Shown here: piece by piece, positions 16,398 to 25,840 of the stretch
Position numbering within the stretch: position 1 is the first letter of the stretch
How the letters are laid out: every line of letters starts with the position of its first letter
From: Sphingomonadaceae bacterium
GTDB taxonomy: Bacteria; Pseudomonadota; Alphaproteobacteria; Sphingomonadales; Sphingomonadaceae
Direction of reading: 5' to 3'
Assembly (NCBI GenBank): GCA_020850455.1
Contig: JADZEQ010000005.1
Location: forward strand, 470,873-534,872
Length of the DNA stretch: 64,000 nt
Notes under the pieces: generated by a model
What the model saw: the letters and a program-made list of their open reading frames with translations, nothing else
Database searches by the model: none
What the model was told of the DNA's origin: nothing
Position numbers and translations under genes: made by a program

Positions 16398-16510
16398 ATC
16401 ACTCCCCCATATTTTGGGGATGACCGGCAAAATGCAGGCACCCCCACCCCAAGCCTCGACAATGGGTTATGCCACTTTGCCCGGCCATCGGCAAGCAAGC
16501 GGCTAGAGGG

Positions 16511-17149
16511 CTACTCGACCGGCTTGTCAGCCTCTTCGACCTCTAGGCCATGGCGCAGCATCAGCGGCATTTGGCTGAGGACAAAGGCAAAGGATAATGC
16601 GGTTACGCCCCAGACTTTGGCGGTCAACCATGTATCGAAACTGAGCGTCGCACGCATGATTTCGTTGAGGATGGCAAGCGCGCCAAAAAACAGCCCCCAA
16701 TTGCGCGACAGCAACATCCAACCCTGTTCGGTCAGCCCGTCATAGGCAGCCTGGAGGAGGTATTTGAGCAAGGGCCGCCCGCGCCACCAGCCGATCAGCA
16801 ATAAGGCGGCAAGGCTGGCATAGATGATCGTCGGCTTAATCTGGATAAAGGCAGCATTGTGAAAATAGATGGTGAGCGCGCCAAAGCCGAGCACCAATAT
16901 TGCCGACAGCCAGAGCATCGGTGATATTTTTTTGAGCAGCCATTGCGACAGGAAAAGCGCGGCAAAAATCGCCACCATGAACGCGCCAGTGCCGATGACC
17001 GCGCCGCTGACAACCCCCATCGGCCCTTCGCCCCGCGCAAAGCGATAGGTGAGGAAGAATATCAGCAGCGGCCCGAAATCAATTGCAAAGGGCAGCCAAG
17101 CCGGTGGCTTGGCCGGCGCCGGCGAAGCGGTGGATGGATCATCACTCAT
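16511..17149 (-). CDS. yciB: Inner-membrane septation protein YciB/IspZ
   Basis: This is an integral membrane protein linked to cell-envelope synthesis and septation in E. coli and Shigella. The 212-residue protein has five to six hydrophobic segments and the family motif FGPLLIFFLTY near the N-terminus. RNWGLFFGALAILNEIM lies in the C-terminal third. The acidic tail (EVEEADKPVE) is unremarkable. It overlaps ftsY by 4 bases and is the last gene of the dapF-mtaB-ftsY-yciB operon. A biochemical activity is not known for the family. Confidence 0.88.
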   Translation of the reverse strand: MSDDPSTASPAPAKPPAWLPFAIDFGPLLIFFLTYRFARGEGPMGVVSGAVIGTGAFMVAIFAALFLSQWLLKKISPMLWLSAILVLGFGALTIYFHNAAFIQIKPTIIYASLAALLLIGWWRGRPLLKYLLQAAYDGLTEQGWMLLSRNWGLFFGALAILNEIMRATLSFDTWLTAKVWGVTALSFAFVLSQMPLMLRHGLEVEEADKPVE

Positions 17150-18087
17150 AACATGCGTCCTGCAATCGCATCGCCGATAACGGCAGGGTCAAAGGGGCGC
17201 AGATCATCAATTTTTTCGCCAACCCCAATAGCATGAACCGGTAGGCCAAATTGTTCCGCCGCCGCGACCAGCACCCCGCCGCGCGCCGTACCATCGAGCT
17301 TGGTCATGACAAGGCCGGTGATGCCCGCCAACTCCTTGAAGGTTGCAATCTGGCTCAAGGCATTTTGCCCGGTTGTCGCGTCGAGTACCAGAACGACGTC
17401 GTGCGGTGCTTCGGGGTTGAGGCGGCCCAATACACGCCGGATTTTGCTCAATTCGTCCATCAGTTCGCGCCGGTTATGCAATCGTCCCGCCGTATCGACG
17501 ATCAGCGCGTCAATCCCCTCCGCCGTGGCGCGCTTGACCGCGTCATAGACTAGGCCGGCTGCATCGCCCCCTTCTGGACCACTGACGATCGGAACGCCGA
17601 TACGTCCCGCCCAAATGGCCAATTGTTCGATAGCGGCTGCACGAAATGTGTCGCCCGCCGCCAACATCACCGCATAATCTTGATCGACGAGATGATGGGC
17701 CAGCTTGGCGATCGTTGTCGTCTTGCCTGACCCATTGACCCCGACGACCAATATGACGTGCGGGCGCGGGAAGGCCGTAATTTCCAGTGGTTTGGCAACC
17801 GGGGCCAAGGCGGCTGCGATTTCAGCCGAAATGGCGGCACGTGCAGCGCTTTCGGGGTCGCCATCGGGTAAATCTTGCCCCGCCAATTTTTCACGAATGC
17901 GGGCCGCCATGGAAGGCCCAAGGTCGGAAACGATCAACGCTTCCTCTATCGCGTCGAGCGTTTTGGCGTCGGGCCTTCCGCCACGGATCAGTCCGGATAA
18001 ATTATCCGACAGGCGTTCGGAGGTCCGGCGGAATCCGCCGAAAAGCCGCTGTCGCCACGTCGTTTTGCTGCCTTCACTCTCGTTCAT
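17146..18087 (-). CDS. ftsY: Signal recognition particle receptor FtsY
   Basis: FtsY is the membrane-associated GTPase that receives ribosomes bound to Ffh and hands them to the Sec translocon. The 313-residue protein lacks the long acidic A domain of E. coli FtsY. It has the NG core with GVNGSGKTTTIAKLA (P-loop), DTAGRLHN, and TKLDGTARGG. The N-terminal WRQRLFGGFRRT helix is likely the lipid-binding segment. The ATG at 18087 follows GAGGG; longer open sequence upstream belongs to the mtaB region. It overlaps mtaB by 4 bases. Its partner ffh lies about 4 kb away on the other strand. Confidence 0.94.
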   Translation of the reverse strand: MNESEGSKTTWRQRLFGGFRRTSERLSDNLSGLIRGGRPDAKTLDAIEEALIVSDLGPSMAARIREKLAGQDLPDGDPESAARAAISAEIAAALAPVAKPLEITAFPRPHVILVVGVNGSGKTTTIAKLAHHLVDQDYAVMLAAGDTFRAAAIEQLAIWAGRIGVPIVSGPEGGDAAGLVYDAVKRATAEGIDALIVDTAGRLHNRRELMDELSKIRRVLGRLNPEAPHDVVLVLDATTGQNALSQIATFKELAGITGLVMTKLDGTARGGVLVAAAEQFGLPVHAIGVGEKIDDLRPFDPAVIGDAIAGRML

Positions 18088-19343
18088 GCCGCCCTCTTGC
18101 CGATCAGGACATCGCCGTCCAGCCCCAAGATGCGGATGGGCAATATTTCGCCGGGTGTAGCGGCATCGTCGCTGATGCGCGTTCGGGCGAAATTGCCGAT
18201 ATGCCCCGATTGCCCATCGCGTTCGACGAGCAGGCTTTGTGCGCTGCCGACCAAAGATTGCAACCAATCCCGCTGCGCGACGTGCGCGACATCGCGCAGC
18301 GCTGCAGCGCGGGCCTTAATAACCGTTGCGGGGAGTTGCGGCATGCGTGCCGCCGGGGTTCCGTGGCGCGCGCTATAGGGGAAAATATGGGCAAAGCGGA
18401 TGTGGCAATCGGCAATGAGCGCACGGGTGCGCGCGGCAGCGCCCGCATCCTCCGTCGGGAAACCGGCGATGAGGTCGGCACCAATCGCCATTTCGGGTCG
18501 GGCGGTCATCAGGCGATCCGCCATCGCCACTGCCTGTGCGCGGCTGTGGCGGCGCCTCATTCGCTTGAGGATTAGATCATCGCCCGCTTGGAGCGACAGG
18601 TGGACATGCGCCATCATGCGCATCTCCTGCGTCAATAATTCGAACAAGGCATCGTCGATTTCGGCAACATCTATCGAACCGATACGCAGCCGTTCCAACG
18701 CCGGAACCGCGGCCAGAATCGCGGCGATTAAGTGCGGCAGGCGGGCCGTGCCGTCCATGTGCTGGCCATAGCTCGTCGTATCGACCCCGGTCAGCACCAG
18801 TTCCTTAAAGCCGCGTTCGACCAGTGCCTGCGCATTTTCGACGACTTCGCCGATTGGAACCGAACGCGAAGGGCCACGGCCATAGGGGATGATGCAAAAT
18901 GTGCAGCGATGGTCGCAGCCATTTTGCACCTCTAGAAAGGCGCGGGTGTGGCTGTCAAAACTGGGCAGCAGTTGCGGCGCGGTGCGCGCCACCGTCATGA
19001 CGTCATTGACCCGCATTTGGGCAATTTGGCCCGGGGTTATCGCGCCATAGGCTGCCGCATCAAACTTATCACCATTACCGATTACCCGCGCAACACCGGG
19101 CAGTTTTGTAAAATCACCCGGCGCAATTTGCGCGGCACAGCCGGTGACGATGATCGGTAGACCCGGATTGTTCTTATGCGCCCGGCGCACCGCCGCGCGG
19201 GATGATTTGACCGCCGATTGGGTCACACCGCAGCTATTCACCACCTGCACTGGCCGGTCGCCGATCAGCGTGTCAATCCGTGCGCCCTCTGCAATATTGA
19301 GCCGACAACCGAGTGAGATGACCTTGGGCGCCGCGCCGCTCAT
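18084..19343 (-). CDS. mtaB: tRNA methylthiotransferase MtaB
   Basis: MtaB is a radical-SAM enzyme that converts t6A37 of tRNA to ms2t6A. The 419-residue protein has the N-terminal cluster-binding cysteines (SLGCRLN, NSCGVT, VTGCAAQ) and the radical-SAM motif CDHRCTFC. It also has the central ELVLTGVDTTSYG block and the HIFPYSARHGTPAA segment before a TRAM-like C-terminus. MtaB was chosen over MiaB because of the GCRLN start and family pattern. The ATG at 19343 overlaps the dapF stop. tsaE, needed for the t6A substrate, is elsewhere in this window. Confidence 0.9.
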   Translation of the reverse strand: MSGAAPKVISLGCRLNIAEGARIDTLIGDRPVQVVNSCGVTQSAVKSSRAAVRRAHKNNPGLPIIVTGCAAQIAPGDFTKLPGVARVIGNGDKFDAAAYGAITPGQIAQMRVNDVMTVARTAPQLLPSFDSHTRAFLEVQNGCDHRCTFCIIPYGRGPSRSVPIGEVVENAQALVERGFKELVLTGVDTTSYGQHMDGTARLPHLIAAILAAVPALERLRIGSIDVAEIDDALFELLTQEMRMMAHVHLSLQAGDDLILKRMRRRHSRAQAVAMADRLMTARPEMAIGADLIAGFPTEDAGAAARTRALIADCHIRFAHIFPYSARHGTPAARMPQLPATVIKARAAALRDVAHVAQRDWLQSLVGSAQSLLVERDGQSGHIGNFARTRISDDAATPGEILPIRILGLDGDVLIGKRAA

Positions 19344-20158
19344 CCAAATCGCGCCCAATCGGCCTCCCCGCGATAGACCAAGGTCGCGGGGCCGCTTATC
19401 GTTGCTGTGCCGCGCCCATCCCATGCGATGTGGAGCGTACCGCCCGGCAGGGTTACCGCAACGGGGGATGTTGCGCGGCGCGTGGCGATGGCAGCGAGCG
19501 CGCTTGCCAAGGCGCCGGTGCCACAGGCGCGGGTCAAGCCTGCGCCACGTTCCCACACCAACAAGTCGATGCTCGACGGGCCAGTGATTTCGGCGACGTT
19601 GACGTTGATGCGTTCGGGGAAGAGCGTGTCATTTTCAATTTCAGGGCCAAGGCTGGCGAGCGGGATGGCGGCCAGATCCTCGACAAAAAAGACGATGTGC
19701 GGGTTGCCGACATTGATGGCTGCGGGTGCCTGAAGCGGTCCCCAAGCAACCGGCATCGCCAGCGTATCCATCGCATATGCGATCGGGATGGCATCCGCAT
19801 CAAATCGCGGTGCGGGGTAGGTGAGGGTGATGATGTCCCCACCATTTTCGGCGCGCAAAATGTCATCGCCGCTTTCGATGGAAATGCTCGGCTGCTGGAA
19901 TAGCGCGGCGACGCAACGGGTGGCGTTACCGCACGCTTCGACTTCGCCACCATCGCAGTTCCAGATGCGCATTTTGATGTCGGCGCGGGTGGACGGTTCG
20001 ATTACAATCAATTGATCGCATCCAATCCCCATATGCCTGTCGGCAATCGCCCGGGCGCGTGTGCGCGGCATATCGACCGGCGCATCGCGCGCGTCGATGA
20101 TGACAAAATCATTGCCCAGTCCGTGCATTTTGACGAATTTGCCCATGGCGAGCGCCAT
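19340..20158 (-). CDS. dapF: Diaminopimelate epimerase
   Basis: DapF converts LL- to meso-diaminopimelate, the precursor of lysine and a building block of peptidoglycan. The 272-residue protein has both catalytic cysteine motifs, DGGEVEACGNATRC and ERGAGLTRACGTGA, and the conserved start KFVKMHGLGNDFVIID. An in-frame ATG at 20146 gives MGKFVKMHG and may be the true start. It heads the dapF-mtaB-ftsY-yciB operon, in which each junction is a 4-base overlap. The asd gene, earlier in the same pathway, is 6 kb away. Confidence 0.95.
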   Translation of the reverse strand: MALAMGKFVKMHGLGNDFVIIDARDAPVDMPRTRARAIADRHMGIGCDQLIVIEPSTRADIKMRIWNCDGGEVEACGNATRCVAALFQQPSISIESGDDILRAENGGDIITLTYPAPRFDADAIPIAYAMDTLAMPVAWGPLQAPAAINVGNPHIVFFVEDLAAIPLASLGPEIENDTLFPERINVNVAEITGPSSIDLLVWERGAGLTRACGTGALASALAAIATRRATSPVAVTLPGGTLHIAWDGRGTATISGPATLVYRGEADWARFG

Positions 20159-20195
20159 AGGGCGGGGTGGGCCCCAAGTCTATTGCTCTTGCACT

Positions 20196-21827
20196 TCAGG
20201 CGCTGCGGCGTTGGGTAGCCCCTGGCCGATGCGCGGCGAGCACATCTTCATTGCGCAATTCCTTGCTGTAATAATGGCCCTGACCAACGGCGCAGTCAAA
20301 ATTGGCGAGCATGGTAGCGGTGAGATTGCTTTCAATACCCTCTGCGACCACCGGTAGGCCCATGGCTTGACCGAGTTTCAGAACCGCTTGGGCGATGGCG
20401 GTGCGATCGGCATCATTGTCCATCGAGGTAACAAATTCGCGGTCGAGCTTGATCGTGTCAAAGGGTAGCGAACGCAAATTGGCGACCGAATTATAACCGG
20501 TGCCAAAATCATCGAGCGCGATGCGAATACCCTGATTGCGCAGGCTTTCGAAAATTGCCTTTGCCAGCGCGATATTATCGACAATCGCGCTTTCTGTAAT
20601 TTCAACAATCAGGCGTTGTGCCGGAAAGCCGGTTTCCGCCAGCAGTTTGAGCAATTTTTGCGCAAACCATGGGTCGCGTAGCTGGAGGGGGGAGATGTTG
20701 ACGGCGAGCGACAGCCCTTCCGGCCAGTCGCGTGCCTCGGCAAAGCTGCGGCGCATCAACTGCTCGGACAGGCGCGCGATCAACCCTGTTTCTTCGGCAA
20801 CCGGAATGAAATCTGCAGGGGCAATTTGCCCCAGTGCGTCATTGTTCCAGCGCGCCAGCATTTCATAACCTAGCGTCGCTTCGGTGGTAAGATCGATCAT
20901 CGCTTCATATACGGGATATATGTCACCACGCTCGAGCGCGATGCGCAATTCCCGCTCGATAACATCGCGTTGCTGCAGCGCTGCATTCATATTGGAGCAA
21001 AAGCGCACAAAGCGGCAGCGGCCAGTACGTTTCGCCTGATACATGGCATTGTCGGCGTGGCGCAAAAGCGTGGCGAGGTCGTCGTCCGAAGCGGCCAACG
21101 CGCCACCGACCGAACTGCTGGTTGAAATCGACGATTGATCAATGTCGATGGCATAGGACAGCACACTGGCCAAAATCTGACCATAATCGTCGATCGGGTG
21201 GGTTTCCGCCCCGATGGGAAGGAGGATGATGAACTCATCACCGCCGACGCGTGCGGGAATCGCGCTTGCGGGAATACAGCTCAAAATCCGTTCGGCGGTG
21301 ATGCGGATGACTTTGTCGCCCTGATCATGGCCGAATAAATCATTGACGCTCTTGAACGCATCAATGTCGACCATCAGCGCGGCCGGGGTCAGCCCTGCCG
21401 CGCGCCAATCGACTAGAGCCTGTTTGCCCAATGTCTGAAAAGCAGCGCGATTATAAAATCCTGTTAGCGGATCGGTCATCGCCATTTGGCGTGCCTCGGC
21501 CTCACCCTTGGAACTGATTTCAGCTCGATGGGAAAGTTCCGAAAACCGCCGCCAGCCGAATAATATCAACGCAATGTTGAGAATGAGGGTGGACGCGGTT
21601 GCGCCGCGTGACTGGCCGACATAATCGACAATACCCCAAAAACCAGACAGCCAATTCGCGCCGGTCCCGACTAGCAGCAAAATCGCCGCCATGGTGATGC
21701 CGCCAATCAAAAACGCCTCACCGCCAATGCCGCGTTGTGTGCCGCCTGAGTTGGCTGAAATCTGCATATTTTGCATCGGCATGGGGATGCGCCTAGCCTT
21801 TCTGATCGTACGATTTTCCCGCATCAT
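20196..21827 (-). CDS. Membrane GGDEF-EAL protein (cyclic-di-GMP turnover)
   Basis: The protein is predicted to make and/or degrade cyclic di-GMP. Two hydrophobic segments lie in the N-terminal part, followed by a GGDEF domain with intact RVGGDEFIILL and an EAL domain. The EAL signature is EML rather than EAL (YEMLARWN). The other catalytic positions are present: VNISPLQL, EITES, DDFGTGY, IKLDREF and AEGIE. I see no RxxD inhibitory site before GGDEF. The start is uncertain: ATGs at 21827, 21824 and 21782 are candidates, and open sequence extends to 21899. Both activities look possible; the net direction cannot be told. Confidence 0.87.
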   Translation of the reverse strand: MMRENRTIRKARRIPMPMQNMQISANSGGTQRGIGGEAFLIGGITMAAILLLVGTGANWLSGFWGIVDYVGQSRGATASTLILNIALILFGWRRFSELSHRAEISSKGEAEARQMAMTDPLTGFYNRAAFQTLGKQALVDWRAAGLTPAALMVDIDAFKSVNDLFGHDQGDKVIRITAERILSCIPASAIPARVGGDEFIILLPIGAETHPIDDYGQILASVLSYAIDIDQSSISTSSSVGGALAASDDDLATLLRHADNAMYQAKRTGRCRFVRFCSNMNAALQQRDVIERELRIALERGDIYPVYEAMIDLTTEATLGYEMLARWNNDALGQIAPADFIPVAEETGLIARLSEQLMRRSFAEARDWPEGLSLAVNISPLQLRDPWFAQKLLKLLAETGFPAQRLIVEITESAIVDNIALAKAIFESLRNQGIRIALDDFGTGYNSVANLRSLPFDTIKLDREFVTSMDNDADRTAIAQAVLKLGQAMGLPVVAEGIESNLTATMLANFDCAVGQGHYYSKELRNEDVLAAHRPGATQRRSA

Positions 21828-22090
21828 ACTGAACAGAAAAGCTATAATATTGGTTAAGCGCGCTGCCATTTTGGCGATTTTGGTGCAAAAAGGCTGCAAG
21901 ATTGAGCGGCTGTCCGCTTGTCACTTGTCAAATCGGGGCTTTCGCGCTAGGGGCGCGGCATCAATGCATCCAAGGTCGCATTTTGCGACAGAGGTGCGCG
22001 CTGGTTGGCGAGGTTTCGCCCACCGGCGTTTTTTGCGTTTATCGACCGTTTCGTAGATTGCGGCCGGTCATTATGAGAAAGGGCAGCGCT

Positions 22091-23530
22091 ATGTTTGACA
22101 GCCTGAGCGACCGGCTTGGCGATGTCTTCACCCGCCTGCGCGGGCGCGGCGCGCTCAACGAAAATGATGTGCGCGAAGCGATGCGTGAAGTACGCGTTGC
22201 ACTGCTCGAAGCCGATGTTGCTCTCCCCGTCGTACGCAGTTTCGTCGAACAGGTAACCGAACTCGCCATCGGGCAGAATGTCCTGCGATCGGTGACCCCG
22301 GGGCAGCAGGTCGTCAAAATTGTTTCCGACGCACTGACCGAAATGTTGGGCACAACGTCCAGCGACCTCGAACTGGGTGTGGTGCCGCCCGCCGTTATCC
22401 TGATGGTCGGGCTGCAAGGTTCGGGTAAGACGACGAGCACCGCCAAAATCGCCAAACGATTGAAGGACAAAGCGGGTAAGCGCGTGCTAATGGCGTCGCT
22501 CGACGTCCATCGTCCGGCAGCGCAGGAGCAATTGGCGACTTTGGGCAAGCAGGTCAGCGTCGACACATTGCCAATTGTTGCCGGGCAGGCACCGGTCGAT
22601 ATTGCGCGGCGCGCACTACAGGCCGCCAAATTGCAAGCTTTTGACGTGCTGCTGCTCGATACGGCGGGCCGCCTCCACGTCGATGAACAATTGATGGCAG
22701 AGGTGCGTGCTGTTGCCGCAGAGGCGCAGCCGGTTGAAACACTGCTCGTCGTCGATGCGCTGACCGGGCAGGATGCTGTGCAGGTTGCGCAGCGTTTCTC
22801 TGACGAAATGGCGCTGACCGGGGTTGTCCTGACGAGGATGGATGGCGATGCACGCGGCGGCGCGGCGCTGTCGATGCGTGCCGTCACCGGCAAGCCAATC
22901 AAATTCGCGGGCACCGGCGAAAAAATGGATGCCATCGAACCCTTTCACCCGGCGCGGGTTGCCCAGCGCATTTTGGGGATGGGTGATGTCGTCAGCCTTG
23001 TCGAACGGGCAGCGGAAAGCATCGAACAGGAAGAGGCGGAGCGGATGGCCGCCCGCGTTGCCAAGGGGCAATTCGACCTCAACGACCTGCGCAGCCAATT
23101 GGCGCAAATGCGCAAAATGGGTGGTCTTGGCGCGATTGCCGGGATGATCCCCGGCCTTAAAAAAGCGCAGGCCGCCATGGCGCAGTCGGGGATGGATGAT
23201 CGTATCCTCATCCGCATGGATGCCATTATCGGCTCCATGACGCCGACCGAGCGGGCGCGCCCGGCCATCATCAACGCCAAGCGCAAAATCCGCATCGCCA
23301 AGGGTTCGGGGATGCAGGTGCAGGACGTTAACAAGCTGCTCAAAATGCACCAGGAAATGGAAGGCGCGATGAAGAAATTGCGCAAAATGGGTGGCTTGAA
23401 GGGGCTTGGCGCGATGTTTGGCCGTGGCGGCGGTCTGCCCGGTATGGGCGGTGCGATGGGTGGTGGTCTGCCGGGTCTCGGTGGTGGTGCGTTACCGCCC
23501 GATCTCGCCAATTTACTTAGTAAGAAATAA
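22091..23530 (+). CDS. ffh: Signal recognition particle protein Ffh
   Basis: Ffh is the GTPase that, with 4.5S RNA, binds signal sequences of nascent membrane proteins and docks with FtsY. The 479-residue protein has the N domain, the P-loop GLQGSGKTTSTAKIA, DTAGRLHVDEQ, TRMDGDARGG and a methionine-rich M domain (QMRKMGGLGAIAGMIPG). The tail is glycine-rich (GRGGGLPGMGG). The ATG at 22091 gives the family start MFDSLSDRLGDVF. It leads the ffh-rpsP-rimM-trmD-rplS operon, a conserved alphaproteobacterial order. Confidence 0.96.
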   Translation: MFDSLSDRLGDVFTRLRGRGALNENDVREAMREVRVALLEADVALPVVRSFVEQVTELAIGQNVLRSVTPGQQVVKIVSDALTEMLGTTSSDLELGVVPPAVILMVGLQGSGKTTSTAKIAKRLKDKAGKRVLMASLDVHRPAAQEQLATLGKQVSVDTLPIVAGQAPVDIARRALQAAKLQAFDVLLLDTAGRLHVDEQLMAEVRAVAAEAQPVETLLVVDALTGQDAVQVAQRFSDEMALTGVVLTRMDGDARGGAALSMRAVTGKPIKFAGTGEKMDAIEPFHPARVAQRILGMGDVVSLVERAAESIEQEEAERMAARVAKGQFDLNDLRSQLAQMRKMGGLGAIAGMIPGLKKAQAAMAQSGMDDRILIRMDAIIGSMTPTERARPAIINAKRKIRIAKGSGMQVQDVNKLLKMHQEMEGAMKKLRKMGGLKGLGAMFGRGGGLPGMGGAMGGGLPGLGGGALPPDLANLLSKK

Positions 23531-23575
23531 TCAAAATCATCTATATCATATTGAAAAATCTAGAAAGGAACTAAA

Positions 23576-24085
23576 ATGGCAACCTCAATTCGTCTGTCGC
23601 GTGGTGGCTCGAAAAAGCGCCCCTATTACCGGATCGTCGTCGCGGATTCGCGCAGCCCGCGCGATGGCCGCTTCATCGAACGCATTGGCAGCTATAATCC
23701 GCTGTTGGGCAAGGATAATCCCGACCGCGTCAAGCTCGACGTTGAACGGGCTGCCCATTGGATTGGCGTTGGTGCGCAACCGACCGACCGTGTTGCCCGC
23801 TTCCTTGATGCCGCGGGAATCAAGGAACGTGCCGCGCGCAACAATCCGAACAAGGGTGTGCCGGGTCAGAAGGCCAAGGATCGTGCCGAAGACCGCGCGA
23901 CCAAGGCGGCCGAAGCAGCGGAAGCTGCTGCGGCCGTCACTGCTGCGCCGGTCGTCGAAGAAGTAATCGAAGAGGCCGCGCCTGTCGCCGAAGAAGCGAC
24001 AGCGGTCGAAGCGACTGTTGAAGCCGAAGCGCCGGCCGCAGAAGCTGTCGCTGAAGAAGCGGCGGGCGAATCGGCCGAGGGCTAA
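23576..24085 (+). CDS. rpsP: 30S ribosomal protein S16 with long acidic tail
   Basis: S16 is a small-subunit assembly protein. The first 85 or so residues are typical ([32 protein letters not shown]). The 169-residue total includes a tail of about 75 residues made almost entirely of Ala, Glu and Val. Extended S16 tails occur in alphaproteobacteria; the role of the tail is unknown. GAAAGGA precedes the ATG. It sits 45 bases after ffh and 8 bases before rimM. Confidence 0.95.
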   Translation: MATSIRLSRGGSKKRPYYRIVVADSRSPRDGRFIERIGSYNPLLGKDNPDRVKLDVERAAHWIGVGAQPTDRVARFLDAAGIKERAARNNPNKGVPGQKAKDRAEDRATKAAEAAEAAAAVTAAPVVEEVIEEAAPVAEEATAVEATVEAEAPAAEAVAEEAAGESAEG

Positions 24086-24093
24086 TCGACGCC

Positions 24094-24585
24094 ATGACTG
24101 CCACCGACCGCCCGGTCATCCTCGCCGTCATAACCGGTGCGCATGGCTTGGGTGGGGAGGTGCGGCTCAAATTATTCGGGCAGGGGGTCGATGCGCTGCG
24201 CGCACTCGGCCCCTTGAACGATGGCGCGCTGACCCTGAAATCTGTGCGCGCGGACAAGGGTGGGGCAATCGCTCGCTTTGCCGAAATAGCCGACCGGACT
24301 GCTGCCGAACGGGCGCGCGGCACCGAAATATGGGTGCGGCGCGACGCCTTGCCATCGCTCAGCGACGAAGATGAATATTATCACGCTGATTTGATTGGAC
24401 TGGCAGTGGTTACCAGCACGGGGGTGACGGTGGGGCGGGTCGTTGCGGTCGAAAATTATGGCGCGAGCGACATCATCGACATCGAAACGGTGAACGGTAA
24501 ACGCCATATGGTGCCGATGACCAAGTCCGCCGTTGCTGCGTGGGATCGCGACAAGATTGTGATAGACCCGGCTTTTGCACCATGA
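24094..24585 (+). CDS. rimM: Ribosome maturation factor RimM
   Basis: RimM assists maturation of the 30S head domain and binds S19. The 163-residue protein has the N-terminal barrel ([20 protein letters not shown]) and a PRC-barrel C-terminal part ([34 protein letters not shown]). Length and order fit the family. It is located between rpsP and trmD as in many bacteria. Confidence 0.94.
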   Translation: MTATDRPVILAVITGAHGLGGEVRLKLFGQGVDALRALGPLNDGALTLKSVRADKGGAIARFAEIADRTAAERARGTEIWVRRDALPSLSDEDEYYHADLIGLAVVTSTGVTVGRVVAVENYGASDIIDIETVNGKRHMVPMTKSAVAAWDRDKIVIDPAFAP

Positions 24586-24595
24586 AGTTGGCGTC

Positions 24596-25342
24596 ATGAG
24601 CTTTGCTGCACATATATTGACCCTCTATCCAGAGATGTTTCCCGGCCCGCTCGGCGCGTCCATGGCGGGGCGTGCGCTGACGGAGGGGCTGTGGTCATGC
24701 AACGCAACCAACATCCGGGATTTTGCGACCGACAAGCATCGCAGCGTGGATGATACGCCCGCGGGGGGCGGCGCAGGGATGGTGCTGCGGGCCGATGTGC
24801 TCGCGCGCGCCGTCGATCATGTGGCGGGCGGCGCCCCGGACATCCCCATCATCGCACTGACGCCACGTGGCGCGCCGCTTACACAATCGCGCGTGCGCCA
24901 ATTCGCCGCTGGGCCGGGCATCATCTTGCTCTGCGGGCGGTTTGAGGGGTTTGATGAGCGGGTTTTTGAGGCACGCCCCAAGATAGAGCAGGTTTCGCTC
25001 GCCGATATCATCCTGTCCGGCGGGGAAATGGCGGCGCTGACGCTATTGGATGCTTGCATTCGGCTGCTTCCCGGCGTAATGGGCGCGCCCGACAGTGGTG
25101 TCGATGAATCGTTTGAAGGCGGTTTGCTCGAATATCCACATTATACCCGACCAGTAATATGGGAAGGTCACATGATCCCTGAAGTGCTGCGATCGGGGGA
25201 TCATGCGAAAATCGCCGCCTGGCGTCAGCAAAGGGCGGATGAAGATACACGGTTACGCAGACCCGACCTTTGGGAACGCCATAGGGGCGTTCGGGACGGG
25301 CCTGCCTCTGGCGCGCACGATGAGAAAGAGGAAGAGGTATGA
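24596..25342 (+). CDS. trmD: tRNA (guanine-N1-)-methyltransferase TrmD
   Basis: TrmD methylates G37 of tRNAs to prevent frameshifting. The 248-residue protein has the SPOUT trefoil-knot segments [14 protein letters not shown] and [12 protein letters not shown], which bind SAM, and the [14 protein letters not shown] motif. I chose the ATG at 24596 ([15 protein letters not shown]) over the frame opening 7 codons upstream because it gives the conserved start. The C-terminus overlaps rplS by 4 bases. Confidence 0.95.
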   Translation: MSFAAHILTLYPEMFPGPLGASMAGRALTEGLWSCNATNIRDFATDKHRSVDDTPAGGGAGMVLRADVLARAVDHVAGGAPDIPIIALTPRGAPLTQSRVRQFAAGPGIILLCGRFEGFDERVFEARPKIEQVSLADIILSGGEMAALTLLDACIRLLPGVMGAPDSGVDESFEGGLLEYPHYTRPVIWEGHMIPEVLRSGDHAKIAAWRQQRADEDTRLRRPDLWERHRGVRDGPASGAHDEKEEEV

Positions 25343-25734
25343 ACCTCCTGCAAACTATCGAAGCCGAAGAAGTCGCCAAGGCGCTTTCGGCCCGTGCCAT
25401 CCCCGAATTCCGCCCCGGCGATACGCTACGCGTTGGCGTGAAGGTGGTCGAAGGCGAACGCACCCGTGTGCAAAATTATGAGGGCGTGTGCATCGCCCGT
25501 TCGAACAAGGGCATTGGTTCGAACTTTACCGTGCGCAAGATTTCGTTTGGCGAAGGTGTGGAGCGCGTGTTCCCGCTCTATTCGCCCAATATCGACAGCA
25601 TCACCGTTGTCCGCAAGGGGGATGTGCGCCGCGCCAAGCTTTATTATCTGCGTTCGCGGCGCGGTAAATCGGCGCGTATCGCCGAACGTCGCGACCATAT
25701 TACGATGACGGCGAAAACCTCGACCGAGGATTGA
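25339..25734 (+). CDS. rplS: 50S ribosomal protein L19
   Basis: L19 lies at the interface of the two ribosomal subunits. The 131-residue protein has the conserved blocks [32 protein letters not shown] and [13 protein letters not shown], then [14 protein letters not shown]. It overlaps trmD by an ATGA. It is the last gene of the operon and is followed by an intrinsic terminator. Confidence 0.97.
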   Translation: MNLLQTIEAEEVAKALSARAIPEFRPGDTLRVGVKVVEGERTRVQNYEGVCIARSNKGIGSNFTVRKISFGEGVERVFPLYSPNIDSITVVRKGDVRRAKLYYLRSRRGKSARIAERRDHITMTAKTSTED

Positions 25735-25765
25735 TCCCGCACGACGATTGCAGAAACGCAAAATC

Positions 25766-25801
25766 AAAGGGCCGGGATCCAGATGGGGTTCCGGCCCTTT
25801 T
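25766..25801 (+). terminator. Terminator of the ffh-rplS operon
   Basis: AAAGGGCCGG (25766-25775) pairs perfectly with CCGGCCCTTT (25791-25800) around a 15-base loop, and a further T follows. It begins 31 bases after the rplS stop codon and 40 bases before asd. Confidence 0.8.
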
Positions 25802-25840
25802 GCTATGGTGGCACGCGCCGCCAGATGGAAAGGACGAAAA

